Shown: positions 55,586-64,000 of the stretch, one piece after another
Position numbering within the stretch: the stretch's first letter is position 1
Layout: each line of letters starts with the position of its first letter
DNA from: Pseudomonas putida
Lineage (GTDB): Bacteria > Pseudomonadota > Gammaproteobacteria > Pseudomonadales > Pseudomonadaceae
NCBI RefSeq assembly: GCF_028682475.1
Contig: NZ_JANHLE010000004.1
Coordinates: 124,001 to 188,000, forward strand
Direction of reading: 5' to 3'
Length of the DNA stretch: 64,000 nt
Notes under the pieces: model-generated
Seen by the model: the letters and a program-made list of their open reading frames with translations, nothing else
Told to the model about the DNA's origin: nothing
Databases searched by the model: none
Made by a program: the position numbers and the translations under genes

Positions 55586-56987
55586 AGATGAACCCCGGCA
55601 CGCCCGACTGCGAAGCAAAGATCACCAACGACACGAACACCCCGAGTGGAATCGGATAGAACTGCCAGGGCAAGCGGGTTGTGGCGGTAAACAACTGACG
55701 AAGCAGGGCAAGCAGCTGTGGATAGACCGCGACGTACAGCACACTCGCAAGCACCAGCAGGCCGGTCGCCGAGAACAGCCCGTCAAGGCTCAAGCCGCCA
55801 ATGCCGGCGAGCATGTCGATGGCTTCTTCGAAACTTGCGCAGCGGAAAAAGATCCAGGCAAAGGCCACATAGTGAAAGGTCAGCAGACGCGCCGCCAACC
55901 CCGCCCCGGGCCAGCGCATGGGTTGCGGAAGGATATAGGTCGAAGCCTTGTACAAAGCCAGGCCGATACCGTGCAGTGCCCCCCAGATAATGAAGTTGAG
56001 GCTCGCGCCATGCCACAAACCGGAAATCAGCATGGCCAGCAGCATGTTCAGGTTGCCGCGCCATACCCCGCGGCGGTTGCCGCCCAGCGGGATGTACACG
56101 TAGTCACGGATGAACAGCGACAGACTGATGTGCCAACGCGCCCAGAACTCCTTGAGGTTGTGCGCCGCATAAGGCGCGTTGAAGTTGTCGGGCAAGCGGA
56201 AGCCCAGCAACAGGGCGATGCCGGTCACCAGATTGGTGTAGCCGCTGAAGTTGAAATAGATCAGAAAGCTGTAGCCATAGACGCTCAGCAGGATCTGTTC
56301 CGGCGAGTAACTGCCCGGCGTTGCGAACACCGGATCGACCCATTCGCTGGCCAGCCAGGCGCTGCAGAAGAACAGCTTGACCACCGCCTGGGCGATCAGG
56401 CCCAGGGCTCGTTGAGGCTCCAGCACCTGGCGAATGGACGGCGGCCGGATTTGCGGCAACATATGCGCGGCGCGGTTGACCGGGCCGGCGACCAGACTGG
56501 GGAAGAATGCCAGGTACAGGGCCAGGTCCATCGGACTGGCGGATGGCATCTCGCGCCGATTGATCGACACCAGGTAGCTGACCGAATGAAAGGTGTAGAA
56601 CGACAGACCAATCGGCAGCAGCACTTCCAGCACCGGCAGCGACACAGCGATACCGGCACTGGCCAGTGCGCCCTGCACGCCCGCGACAAAGAATTCCTGA
56701 TACTTGAACAGGTAGAAGCAGCCCACGACCAGCAGCAACACCAGCAGGTAACTGAAACGCCGCCCCGGATAGCGTTCACCGAGCCGCCCGAGCAGGTACA
56801 CCAGGGCGCTGTAGCCGAGCAGGACATACAGGGAGTTGAGGCTGAAACTGGCCACCAGGGCATAACTGGCCGCCAACAGCAGCACGTTCTGAAGGCGAAC
56901 GCTCCAGCACAAGCTCCAGTAAATGACGAAAAACAGGATGAAACTGAGGCCGAACTCGATCGAAAGGAAGCTCACAACGTAGTCCAT
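55572..56987 (-). CDS. MBOAT-family O-acyltransferase (AlgI/PatA-like)
   Basis: This 471-residue membrane protein has about ten to twelve hydrophobic segments. Family marks are LKEFWARWHISLSLFIRDY, then YIPLGG, and SGLWHGASLNFI with the conserved His. MBOAT proteins such as AlgI, PatA and DltB move acyl groups across the membrane to a periplasmic acceptor. It is the first gene of the three-gene MBOAT-SGNH-SGNH set. No alginate or cellulose genes are adjacent, so the acceptor is unknown. Confidence 0.9.
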   Translation of the reverse strand: MDYVVSFLSIEFGLSFILFFVIYWSLCWSVRLQNVLLLAASYALVASFSLNSLYVLLGYSALVYLLGRLGERYPGRRFSYLLVLLLVVGCFYLFKYQEFFVAGVQGALASAGIAVSLPVLEVLLPIGLSFYTFHSVSYLVSINRREMPSASPMDLALYLAFFPSLVAGPVNRAAHMLPQIRPPSIRQVLEPQRALGLIAQAVVKLFFCSAWLASEWVDPVFATPGSYSPEQILLSVYGYSFLIYFNFSGYTNLVTGIALLLGFRLPDNFNAPYAAHNLKEFWARWHISLSLFIRDYVYIPLGGNRRGVWRGNLNMLLAMLISGLWHGASLNFIIWGALHGIGLALYKASTYILPQPMRWPGAGLAARLLTFHYVAFAWIFFRCASFEEAIDMLAGIGGLSLDGLFSATGLLVLASVLYVAVYPQLLALLRQLFTATTRLPWQFYPIPLGVFVSLVIFASQSGVPGFIYASF

Positions 56988-57218
56988 TACGTGACGTCAG
57001 ATAAAAGAAGCCGCACCTGCGCGAACCCGCGAGATAAAGCGGCCGCGATTATGGCAGAGAGCCGCAAGCAGCCACAATGAAAGCCTTGCAGGAAAATCAA
57101 GCGCTGGCCGTCGGTGTTTATGCAACAGAATGCGACGAAAGATCCGCCCTACCGATTTGCTCCCCCCGCCCCGCTCTGCTAGTGTCGCGCCGTTTATACC
57201 GCCACCGAGACAGCCGCC

Positions 57219-57461
57219 ATGGCCCGAAAAAAAGCCTCCATCGATTTCGAGCAATCCCTCGCCGACCTGCAAGCCCTGGTCGAACGCCTGGAGAACGGTG
57301 AGCTGTCGCTGGAAGACTCGCTGACCGCCTTCGAACAAGGCATCAGCCTGACCCGCGACTGCCAGGCCGCGCTGGTCCAGGCCGAGCAGAAGGTCCAGGT
57401 GTTGCTGGAGCGCGATGGCGAACTGAAGGCCGAACCTTTCGACGCGGAACAGGCAGAATGA
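57219..57461 (+). CDS. xseB: Exodeoxyribonuclease VII small subunit
   Basis: This 80-residue helical protein has the family core [20 protein letters not shown] and [12 protein letters not shown]. It pairs with XseA, encoded elsewhere. Its stop overlaps the ispA ATG (ATGA), and the xseB-ispA-dxs order is conserved. Confidence 0.96.
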   Translation: MARKKASIDFEQSLADLQALVERLENGELSLEDSLTAFEQGISLTRDCQAALVQAEQKVQVLLERDGELKAEPFDAEQAE

Positions 57462-58345
57462 TTGCCCACTATCAGGCCAGCTGTCAGGCCCGGGTCGATG
57501 CGGCCCTCGAGCAGTTGTTCGTCGCCCCTTCGGCAGAGCTCACCCGCCTCTACGCCGCCATGCGCTACAGCGTGATGAACGGCGGCAAGCGCGTGCGTCC
57601 GTTGCTCGCCTATGCCGCCTGCGAAGCCCTCGGTGCCGCCCCCGAGCAAGCCAATGGCGCCGCCTGCGCGGTCGAGCTGATCCATGCCTACTCGCTGGTG
57701 CACGACGACCTGCCGGCCATGGACGATGACGACCTGCGCCGTGGTCAGCCGACCACCCATAAAGCCTTTGACGAAGCCTGCGCGATCCTTGCCGGCGACG
57801 GCTTGCAGAGTCTGGCTTTCAACGCCCTGCTCGATCCGCAACTGAGCCCGCAGGCTGACGGTATTCGCCTGGCCATGGTCCAGACCCTGGCGCTGGCCGC
57901 AGGTCCGGCGGGCATGGTCGGCGGTCAGGCCATCGACCTCGGTTCGGTGGGCCTCAAGCTTGACCAGACCGCGCTGGAGTTCATGCACCGGCACAAGACC
58001 GGCGCCCTGATCGAAGCCAGCGTGCGCCTCGGCGCCCTGGCCAGTGCGCGCGCCGACCAGGTGCAGCTCGATGCCCTGCAGACCTACGCTCGGGCCATCG
58101 GCCTGGCGTTCCAGGTGCAGGACGACATTCTCGACGTAGAAAGCGACACCGAAACCCTGGGCAAACGCCAGGGCGCCGACATCGCCCGCGATAAACCGAC
58201 CTACCCGGCCCTGCTCGGCCTGGAAGCCGCCAAGGCTTATGCCCTGGAATTGCGCGATCAGGCCCTGGAGGCCCTGCGGCCTTTCGACGCAGCGGCCGAG
58301 CCGTTGCGCGAGCTGGCGCGCTACATTGTCGAGCGACGCAACTAA
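57458..58345 (+). CDS. ispA: Farnesyl diphosphate synthase
   Basis: This 295-residue prenyltransferase makes FPP for ubiquinone and undecaprenol. The two aspartate-rich motifs are [14 protein letters not shown] and DDILDVESD. It starts inside the xseB stop. dxs follows after a REP-like pair. Confidence 0.97.
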   Translation: MIAHYQASCQARVDAALEQLFVAPSAELTRLYAAMRYSVMNGGKRVRPLLAYAACEALGAAPEQANGAACAVELIHAYSLVHDDLPAMDDDDLRRGQPTTHKAFDEACAILAGDGLQSLAFNALLDPQLSPQADGIRLAMVQTLALAAGPAGMVGGQAIDLGSVGLKLDQTALEFMHRHKTGALIEASVRLGALASARADQVQLDALQTYARAIGLAFQVQDDILDVESDTETLGKRQGADIARDKPTYPALLGLEAAKAYALELRDQALEALRPFDAAAEPLRELARYIVERRN

Positions 58346-58364
58346 GTCGCCTGTTCCGGCCTCA

Positions 58365-58435
58365 TCGCCGGCAAAGCCGGCTCCCACATGAGCCAGGCCT
58401 TGCACTATTACTGTGGGAGCCGGCCTTGCCGGCGA
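58365..58435. repeat. REP pair, GCCGGC subtype
   Basis: Two facing arms (58365-58388 and 58412-58435) have the variant core GCCGGC(C)TTGCCGGC. They lie between ispA and dxs, in a 177-base gap. Confidence 0.85.
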
Positions 58436-58522
58436 TAGGGGCCAATGCCCCCCCACTCAATGGGCAGTAAACACCGCAATAAGGTAAACTGCCGCCACTT
58501 CATATCTATAACGATTCGCCTG

Positions 58523-60421
58523 ATGCCCACGACGTTTCAAGAGATCCCCCGCGAACGCCCGGTCACGCCGCTGCTCGACCGTGCCGATACGCCCGCCGGC
58601 CTGCGCCGGCTGGCTGAAGCCGACCTGGAGAACCTGGCTGACGAACTGCGCCAGGAACTGCTCTATACCGTTGGTCAGACCGGCGGGCATTTCGGTGCCG
58701 GCCTGGGCGTCATCGAGCTGACGATTGCCCTGCACTACGTCTTCGACACCCCGGACGACCGGCTGGTGTGGGACGTGGGTCACCAGGCCTATCCGCACAA
58801 GATCCTCACCGGTCGCCGCCAGCGCATGCACACCCTGCGCCAGAAGGACGGCCTGGCCGCTTTCCCGCGTCGCGCCGAGAGCGAGTACGACACTTTTGGC
58901 GTCGGTCACTCCAGCACCTCGATCAGTGCCGCGCTGGGCATGGCCATCGCCGCCCGCCTGCAGAACGATCCGCGCAAGTCCATCGCCGTGATCGGTGACG
59001 GCGCGCTGACGGCCGGCATGGCCTTCGAGGCGTTGAACCACGCCCAGGAAGTCGATGCCGACATGCTGGTGATCCTCAACGACAACGACATGTCGATCTC
59101 GCGCAATGTCGGCGGCCTGTCCAACTACCTGGCCAAGATTCTTTCCAGCCGCACCTATTCGAGCATGCGCGAAGGCAGCAAAAAGGTCCTCTCGCGCCTG
59201 CCTGGTGCCTGGGAAATCGCCCGCCGCACCGAAGAGTACGCCAAGGGCATGCTGGTGCCCGGCACCCTGTTCGAAGAGCTGGGCTGGAACTACATCGGGC
59301 CCATCGACGGTCACGACCTGCCGACCCTGATCACCACCCTGCGCAACATGCGCGACCTCAAGGGCCCGCAGTTCCTGCATGTGGTGACGAAAAAGGGCAA
59401 AGGCTTCGCCCCGGCAGAAGTCGACCCGATCGGCTACCACGCCATCACCAAACTCGAGCCCGTCGATGCCCCGGCTGCCGCGCCGAAAAAGGCTGGCGGT
59501 CCGAAGTACTCGGCAGTGTTCGGTCAGTGGCTGTGCGACATGGCCGCGGCTGACGAACGTCTGGTCGGCATCACCCCGGCGATGAAGGAAGGCTCTGACC
59601 TGGTGGCGTTCAGCGAACGCTATCCGCAGCGCTACTTCGACGTGGCGATTGCCGAACAGCACGCGGTAACGCTGGCGGCCGGCATGGCCTGCGAAGGCGC
59701 CAAGCCGGTGGTGGCGATCTACTCGACGTTCCTGCAGCGCGCCTACGATCAACTGATCCATGACGTTGCCGTGCAGAACCTCGACGTGCTGTTCGCCATC
59801 GATCGCGCCGGCCTGGTCGGCGAAGACGGCCCGACTCACGCGGGCAGCTACGACCTGTCGTTCCTGCGCTGCATCCCCGGCATGCTGGTGATGACCCCGA
59901 GCGACGAGAACGAGCTGCGCAAGATGCTCAGCACCGGCCACCTGTACAACGGCCCGGCGGCAGTGCGCTATCCGCGTGGCAGTGGCCCGAACGCGACCAT
60001 CGAAAACAACCTCGAGCCGCTGGAAATCGGCAAGGGCGTGGTTCGCCGTCAGGGCAGCAAGGTCGCCCTGCTGGTGTTTGGCGTACAGCTGACAGAAGCT
60101 CTGAAAGTTGCCGAAAGCCTCGATGCAACCGTCGTCGACATGCGCTTCGTCAAACCGCTGGATGAAGCGCTGGTACGCGAAATGGCCGCCAGCCATGAGC
60201 TGCTGGTGACCATCGAAGAAAACGCCATCATGGGTGGCGCGGGCGCTGCGGTCAGCGAGTTCCTCGCCCGTGAAGCCATACTCAAGCCGGTGCTGCATCT
60301 GGGCTTGCCGGATGTCTACGTCGAGCACGCCAAGCCTGCGCAGATGCTGGCCGAGTGCGGGCTGGATGTTGCCGGGATCGAGGCTTCGGTGCGTCAGCGC
60401 CTGCAACTGCTCGGCCTTTAG
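58523..60421 (+). CDS. dxs: 1-deoxy-D-xylulose-5-phosphate synthase
   Basis: This 632-residue thiamine-diphosphate enzyme catalyses the first MEP-pathway step. ThDP-site stretches are [32 protein letters not shown] and NDNDMSIS; the transketolase-like pyrimidine domain follows (about residue 330). An upstream in-frame start (58445) adds 26 residues without family match; [13 protein letters not shown] is the usual beginning. Confidence 0.97.
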   Translation: MPTTFQEIPRERPVTPLLDRADTPAGLRRLAEADLENLADELRQELLYTVGQTGGHFGAGLGVIELTIALHYVFDTPDDRLVWDVGHQAYPHKILTGRRQRMHTLRQKDGLAAFPRRAESEYDTFGVGHSSTSISAALGMAIAARLQNDPRKSIAVIGDGALTAGMAFEALNHAQEVDADMLVILNDNDMSISRNVGGLSNYLAKILSSRTYSSMREGSKKVLSRLPGAWEIARRTEEYAKGMLVPGTLFEELGWNYIGPIDGHDLPTLITTLRNMRDLKGPQFLHVVTKKGKGFAPAEVDPIGYHAITKLEPVDAPAAAPKKAGGPKYSAVFGQWLCDMAAADERLVGITPAMKEGSDLVAFSERYPQRYFDVAIAEQHAVTLAAGMACEGAKPVVAIYSTFLQRAYDQLIHDVAVQNLDVLFAIDRAGLVGEDGPTHAGSYDLSFLRCIPGMLVMTPSDENELRKMLSTGHLYNGPAAVRYPRGSGPNATIENNLEPLEIGKGVVRRQGSKVALLVFGVQLTEALKVAESLDATVVDMRFVKPLDEALVREMAASHELLVTIEENAIMGGAGAAVSEFLAREAILKPVLHLGLPDVYVEHAKPAQMLAECGLDVAGIEASVRQRLQLLGL

Positions 60422-60428
60422 GGCCTAA

Positions 60429-60475
60429 TCGCGGGGCAAGCCCGCTCCCACAGTGGGAGCGGGCTTGCCCCGCGA
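60429..60475. repeat. Near-perfect palindromic REP pair
   Basis: Two 23-base REP arms (60429-60451 and 60453-60475) are separated by one base and form an almost perfect 47-base palindrome. It fills most of the 70-base gap between dxs and btuB. Confidence 0.93.
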
Positions 60476-60491
60476 TAGCAATGGAACAACC

Positions 60492-62372
60492 ATGAAGCGC
60501 TATCGCCTTACCCCGCTGTTGCTCTGCCTGCCCACCACCCTCCTCGCCGACCCCATCGACCGCGACAACGCCCTGAAGCTGCCCGACACCCTGATCAGCG
60601 CCAATCGCCAGGTCGAGGACCGCACGCAATCCAGTGCCGCCAACACGGTGTTCACCCGCGACGACATCGATCGCCTGCAGCCCTCCAGCGTCACCGACCT
60701 GCTGACCCGCGTACCGGGCGTACAGGTCGCGCCTACCGGCGGACGGGGCAGCGTGCCCGGCATCTACATCCGCGGCAGCAAGACCGCACAAAGCCTGGTA
60801 CTGGTCGACGGCGTGCGCATTGCCAACGCCACCTCCGGTGACAGCGGCCTGCAGTTTTTGAATATCGACCAGATCGAGCGGGTCGAAGTACTGCGCGGTT
60901 CACGTTCGGCGGTCTATGGCAGCGACGCTATCGGTGGCGTCATCCAGATTTTCACCCGTCGCAGTGCCCAACAGGGCCTGCAGCCACGCCTGCGCCTGGC
61001 CGCCGGCAGCAATCAGACCTGGCAACGCAGCCTCGGGCTTTCTGGCGGCGACCAGAACACCCGCTTCAATCTCGGCGCCAGCCTCGATGAAAGCGCCGGC
61101 ATCGACTGGAGCCACACGTCCTACCCAAGCGATGGCGACCATGACGCCTACCGCAACAAGTCGTTCAACCTGAGCCTGAGCCACAACTTCAATGACAACA
61201 TCGAGGCCGGCCTCAACCTGCTCGACAGCCGTGGCCGCAGCGAATACGACAACCCGTACGGTCGCTTCGACATGGACACCTTCCAGAGTTTCGGCCAAGC
61301 ACCCTACACCGATTTCACCGTCAGTAGCCTGGGCAGCTACCTGGGCGCCCAACTCAACGAACAGTGGTATTCGCGTCTCGAAGTCGGCCACAGCGAAAAC
61401 CGCGACAAAAAACGCGACAAACTCAGCAGCGACAGCAGCGAGTTCAACACCTATCGCGATTCAGCCAGCTGGCAGAACGACCTGACGTTCGATGAGCAGA
61501 ACAGCCTGATGATCGGCGCCGACTGGTACCAGGACCGCGTTCACGGCAGCACCCAGTTCGACGAGGATAGCCGCTGGAACCGCGCAGCCTTTATCCAGCA
61601 CCGCTTCAAGGGCGAGTGGTTTTCCACCGAGCTGGGCTTGCGGCGCGACCAGAACCAGCAATTCGGTGGGCAGAATACCTGGAGCGGCAGCCTGACCCTG
61701 CCCGTCAACCCGGATAACGACCTGCTGCTGTCCTACAGCGAAGGTTTCCGCGCCCCGACGTTCAACGACCTGTATTACCCGCAGTACAGCAACCCGGACC
61801 TCAAGCCCGAGCGTTCAAAAAGCTACGAACTGCAGTGGCGCAGCCAGCTCAGTGAAGAGAGCCGCCTGGAAACCTCGATTTACCGTACCGACTTGCGCGA
61901 CGCGATCATCTTTGGTGAAGGTTCGATCCCTCGCAACGTGGCCTCAGCCCGAATCAACGGCTTTGAAGCGGCCCTGCACCAACAATGGTTCGGCTGGCAG
62001 AGCAACCTCGGCCTGGCATTGATTGACCCTCGCGATCGCGACAGCGGTCATACCCTGGCCCGCCGGGCTCGCCGTACCCTGAGCCTGGACCTTGACCGGC
62101 AGTTCGATCGACTGGGGCTGGGCGCCAGCTGGCAGGCGGTGAGCAGTAGCTACGACGATGAAGCCAACAGCAATAGCCTTGGCGGCTATGGCCTTCTCGG
62201 CCTGCGCAGCAGCTGGACATTGAACCCTGAAATCAAGCTGGACCTGAAGATCGACAACCTGCTGGACAAGTCTTACTCCCGCGCCCTGTATACGTACGAA
62301 GGCACCCAGTACGGCTACCGCGAAGAAGGCCGCACCTGGCTGCTCGGCATCACCTGGACACCGGCGCTTTAA
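60492..62372 (+). CDS. btuB: TonB-dependent vitamin B12 receptor BtuB
   Basis: This 626-residue outer-membrane barrel has a signal peptide (LLLCLPTTLLAD). The TonB box is LPDTLISANR, the plug domain runs to about residue 140 (VTDLLTRVPGVQV, IYIRGSKTAQSLVLVDGVRI, VLRGSRSAVYGSDAIGGVI), and the barrel ends ... W as usual. btuF faces it from downstream, supporting cobalamin as the ligand. The open frame starts inside the REP pair; the ATG at 60492 is used. No cobalamin riboswitch fits in the short upstream gap. Confidence 0.93.
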   Translation: MKRYRLTPLLLCLPTTLLADPIDRDNALKLPDTLISANRQVEDRTQSSAANTVFTRDDIDRLQPSSVTDLLTRVPGVQVAPTGGRGSVPGIYIRGSKTAQSLVLVDGVRIANATSGDSGLQFLNIDQIERVEVLRGSRSAVYGSDAIGGVIQIFTRRSAQQGLQPRLRLAAGSNQTWQRSLGLSGGDQNTRFNLGASLDESAGIDWSHTSYPSDGDHDAYRNKSFNLSLSHNFNDNIEAGLNLLDSRGRSEYDNPYGRFDMDTFQSFGQAPYTDFTVSSLGSYLGAQLNEQWYSRLEVGHSENRDKKRDKLSSDSSEFNTYRDSASWQNDLTFDEQNSLMIGADWYQDRVHGSTQFDEDSRWNRAAFIQHRFKGEWFSTELGLRRDQNQQFGGQNTWSGSLTLPVNPDNDLLLSYSEGFRAPTFNDLYYPQYSNPDLKPERSKSYELQWRSQLSEESRLETSIYRTDLRDAIIFGEGSIPRNVASARINGFEAALHQQWFGWQSNLGLALIDPRDRDSGHTLARRARRTLSLDLDRQFDRLGLGASWQAVSSSYDDEANSNSLGGYGLLGLRSSWTLNPEIKLDLKIDNLLDKSYSRALYTYEGTQYGYREEGRTWLLGITWTPAL

Positions 62373-63159
62373 CCTCAAGCGCCCGACACAGCTGCGCTGT
62401 CGCTTCGATCATCTGCCCGCTGGGCCGCTCCAGGCCCTTGTCCGGCACCCGCAGCAATCGCCCGTTGCGCACGGCATCGACCTGCGGCCAGGCCTTCCAG
62501 GCGTCAAGCTGGGCCTGCTCGCTGGCGAGGATCACCTGGGGATCGCGCAACAGCACCGACTCCAGGCTGACTTGCGGCGCAGGCACCTTGAGCTCGGCGA
62601 ACACATTGCGCGCACCGCACACCGCCAGGGCATCGCTGACGATCTGCCCGCCACCGACGGTGTACAACGGTTTATCCCACACCTGGTAGAAAACCCGCAG
62701 CGGCTGTTGGCGATGATACTGCGCACGTAGCGTCTGCAATTGCTCACGCAGCTGCTGCGCACGCGCCCGCCCTTGCTCCGCGCGCCCAATTTGCACGCCG
62801 ATGGCCTCAATCTGTTCGATCAACTCATCGATGCCATGGGGTTCGGCGGTGTAGGTGGCGATGCCCAGACGCTTGAGCTGATCGCGTTGGGCCGCCGGCA
62901 CGCTGCCCGGCCAGAGCAGCAACAGATCAGGCTTGAGGCTAAGCAGCCGCTCCATGTCGATCTGGCCGTAGCGTCCGACCGACGGTACCTGGGCCAGGGC
63001 CGGTGGACGCTCACCACCGTCGAGCATGCCCACCAGCAGATCCGTGGCGTGCAGCTCGACAACGATTTCCGACAGCGAGGGGGCCAGGCTGACCACCCGT
63101 GAGGCGGCCGCCAGTGGCGCGGCCAGTGTCAGCAACACCAGCAGCAGAACGCCGCGCAT
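62350..63159 (-). CDS. btuF: Cobalamin-binding periplasmic protein BtuF
   Basis: This 269-residue ABC substrate-binding protein has a signal peptide and the marks VVSLAPSLSEIVVEL and DLLLLWPGSVPAAQ. It would deliver B12 to BtuCD, whose genes are not in this window. Its 3' end overlaps the convergent btuB by 23 bases. Its start shares one base with the upstream membrane-protein gene. Confidence 0.9.
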   Translation of the reverse strand: MRGVLLLVLLTLAAPLAAASRVVSLAPSLSEIVVELHATDLLVGMLDGGERPPALAQVPSVGRYGQIDMERLLSLKPDLLLLWPGSVPAAQRDQLKRLGIATYTAEPHGIDELIEQIEAIGVQIGRAEQGRARAQQLREQLQTLRAQYHRQQPLRVFYQVWDKPLYTVGGGQIVSDALAVCGARNVFAELKVPAPQVSLESVLLRDPQVILASEQAQLDAWKAWPQVDAVRNGRLLRVPDKGLERPSGQMIEATAQLCRALEVKAPVSR

Positions 63160-63578
63160 CAGCCGAGCTGACGCGGGATACGGTAGAGGTAGAGCAGGAC
63201 CAGGCTGGAGATCGCCAGGAGGATCTGCGGCACCGTTTCCAGGCCGACAAACACCGACAAGGCGGATATCCAGGCCGGCAGGCAGGCGAACAGCATGCCC
63301 AGGCGCCGCACCCGCGCCAATTCGCTCCAGGCGGCAGGTTCGGCGTCACTGTTGAGGGCTTTCTGGGTCGCGATCAATGCCCGCTTATAGGCACCAAAGC
63401 GCGGCAGGCTGAGAAACATCGAGGCCACACCGGCGATGAACACCGGCATCGCCAGGACCGCAATCAGCGCCTGCAGGTCACCAAAGGCCCAGGCAAACAC
63501 CAGCAACGGCGCCAATGCCAGCGCCAGGTACTGCCACCAGGCGAGTTCGAGGCGGCGGCGAACCTGAGCGCGGGTCAC
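63159..63578 (-). CDS. Small conserved membrane protein
   Basis: This 139-residue protein has four hydrophobic segments ([33 protein letters not shown], then two near the C-terminus). I do not recognise a named family. It starts with GTG overlapping the ribA stop (GTGA) and ends at the btuF start, so ribA, this gene and btuF are coupled. Confidence 0.8.
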   Translation of the reverse strand: MTRAQVRRRLELAWWQYLALALAPLLVFAWAFGDLQALIAVLAMPVFIAGVASMFLSLPRFGAYKRALIATQKALNSDAEPAAWSELARVRRLGMLFACLPAWISALSVFVGLETVPQILLAISSLVLLYLYRIPRQLG

Positions 63579-64000
63579 GCCCGACCGGCCTCGCCCTGGT
63601 GCTCGTTGCCCATCATGTGGCCGAGCTTGCCGGCCTTGGTGGCCAGGTAATGTTTATTGTGCGGATTATGACCGGTGTGCAGCGGCACACGCTCGGCGAC
63701 CGGGATGCCCATGCCGGTCAGTGCCTTGACCTTGCGCGGGTTGTTGGTCATCAGGCGCAGCGACTTGACCCCCAGGTGCTCAAGCATCGGCTGGCACATG
63801 CCGTAGTCACGCTGGTCGGCGGCAAAGCCCAGGCGCTCGTTGGCCTCGACCGTGTCGGCACCACCGTCTTGCAGCTCGTAGGCGCGGATCTTGTTCAACA
63901 GGCCAATGCCACGGCCTTCCTGACGCAGGTACAGCAGCACGCCACGGCCTTCGCGGGCGATGGCCTGCAGGGCCGCCTCAAGCTGCGAACCGCAGTCGCA
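63575..64000 (-). CDS. ribA: GTP cyclohydrolase II (3' part)
   Basis: The gene runs off the window edge; only the last 141 residues are present. The zinc site is seen in CDCGSQL at the edge, and catalytic stretches are [19 protein letters not shown] and LMTNNPRKV. It makes 2,5-diamino-6-ribosylamino-pyrimidinone phosphate for riboflavin. The next gene starts in its stop codon. Confidence 0.96.
   Translation of the reverse strand, partial: CDCGSQLEAALQAIAREGRGVLLYLRQEGRGIGLLNKIRAYELQDGGADTVEANERLGFAADQRDYGMCQPMLEHLGVKSLRLMTNNPRKVKALTGMGIPVAERVPLHTGHNPHNKHYLATKAGKLGHMMGNEHQGEAGRA

Noticed and set aside
58457..60406. 649-codon open frame opposite dxs
   Set aside because: Same reason: a high-GC antisense shadow of a strongly conserved gene.
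10741..60475. Repeated palindromes as a possible CRISPR array
   Set aside because: The copies are dispersed over tens of kilobases, in facing pairs, without regular spacers; they are REP elements.
60422..60491. Cobalamin riboswitch upstream of btuB
   Set aside because: The gap is too short and is filled by the REP palindrome; no B12-box sequence is seen.

Overview
The window is chromosomal DNA of a fluorescent Pseudomonas, most likely of the P. putida group. This rests on the GC-rich coding style, the protein families and gene order of the lip-dacA-rlpA-rodA-mrdA-nadD-proA block, and many copies of the short Pseudomonas REP palindrome (core GCGGGCTTGCCCCGC) in gaps between genes. The species is inferred. 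No rRNA, tRNA, insertion sequence, prophage or CRISPR array was seen.

Bases 1-5693 hold the end of miaB, then phoH-ybeY-corC-lnt, with a YdcF/ElyC-like gene running towards lnt. Bases 5824-12383 hold a small unknown gene, leuS-lptE-holA, a 51-codon arfA that carries its own 3' hairpin, and an SltB3-like lytic transglycosylase. Bases 12414-24776 are a long minus-strand envelope block: proA, nadD, rsfS, rlmH, mrdA, rodA, mltB/sltB1, rlpA, dacA, ybeD, lipB, lipA and ldcA. It makes lateral-wall peptidoglycan synthesis and turnover enzymes, lipoate enzymes, NAD synthesis and ribosome-silencing factors.

Bases 25013-34153 are mixed: a 3-methyladenine glycosylase, a DedA-PAP2 fusion, a LON-domain protein, an LrgAB-like pair, a MaoC hydratase, a MORN-repeat/C13-peptidase lipoprotein, an oxidoreductase, and the mpl-ubiX-yceK operon. 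Bases 34220-41813 are an ethanolamine module: a sigma-54 activator, an aldehyde dehydrogenase behind a clear -24/-12 promoter, an ethanolamine permease and EutBC. No microcompartment genes are present. Ethanolamine would be imported, split to acetaldehyde and ammonia, and the acetaldehyde oxidised. EutBC needs adenosylcobalamin, and B12 uptake genes (btuB, btuF) lie at the far end of the window.

Bases 41918-44729 hold a GNAT enzyme, a second DedA protein, an MtfA-like peptidase and ppa. Bases 44740-47231 are the least ordinary stretch: a DUF6124/DUF3077-like gene pair preceded by a strongly predicted three-way-junction RNA, a second nested inverted repeat, a repressor with a catalytically dead S24 domain, and a small lower-GC gene. 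Bases 47232-50552 hold a nitrilase-transporter operon divergent from a LysR regulator. Bases 50652-56987 hold a MORN-like lipoprotein, rtcB, and an MBOAT plus two SGNH proteins that look like an envelope O-acylation system. Bases 57219-64000 hold xseB-ispA-dxs, btuB, btuF, a small membrane protein and the 3' part of ribA.
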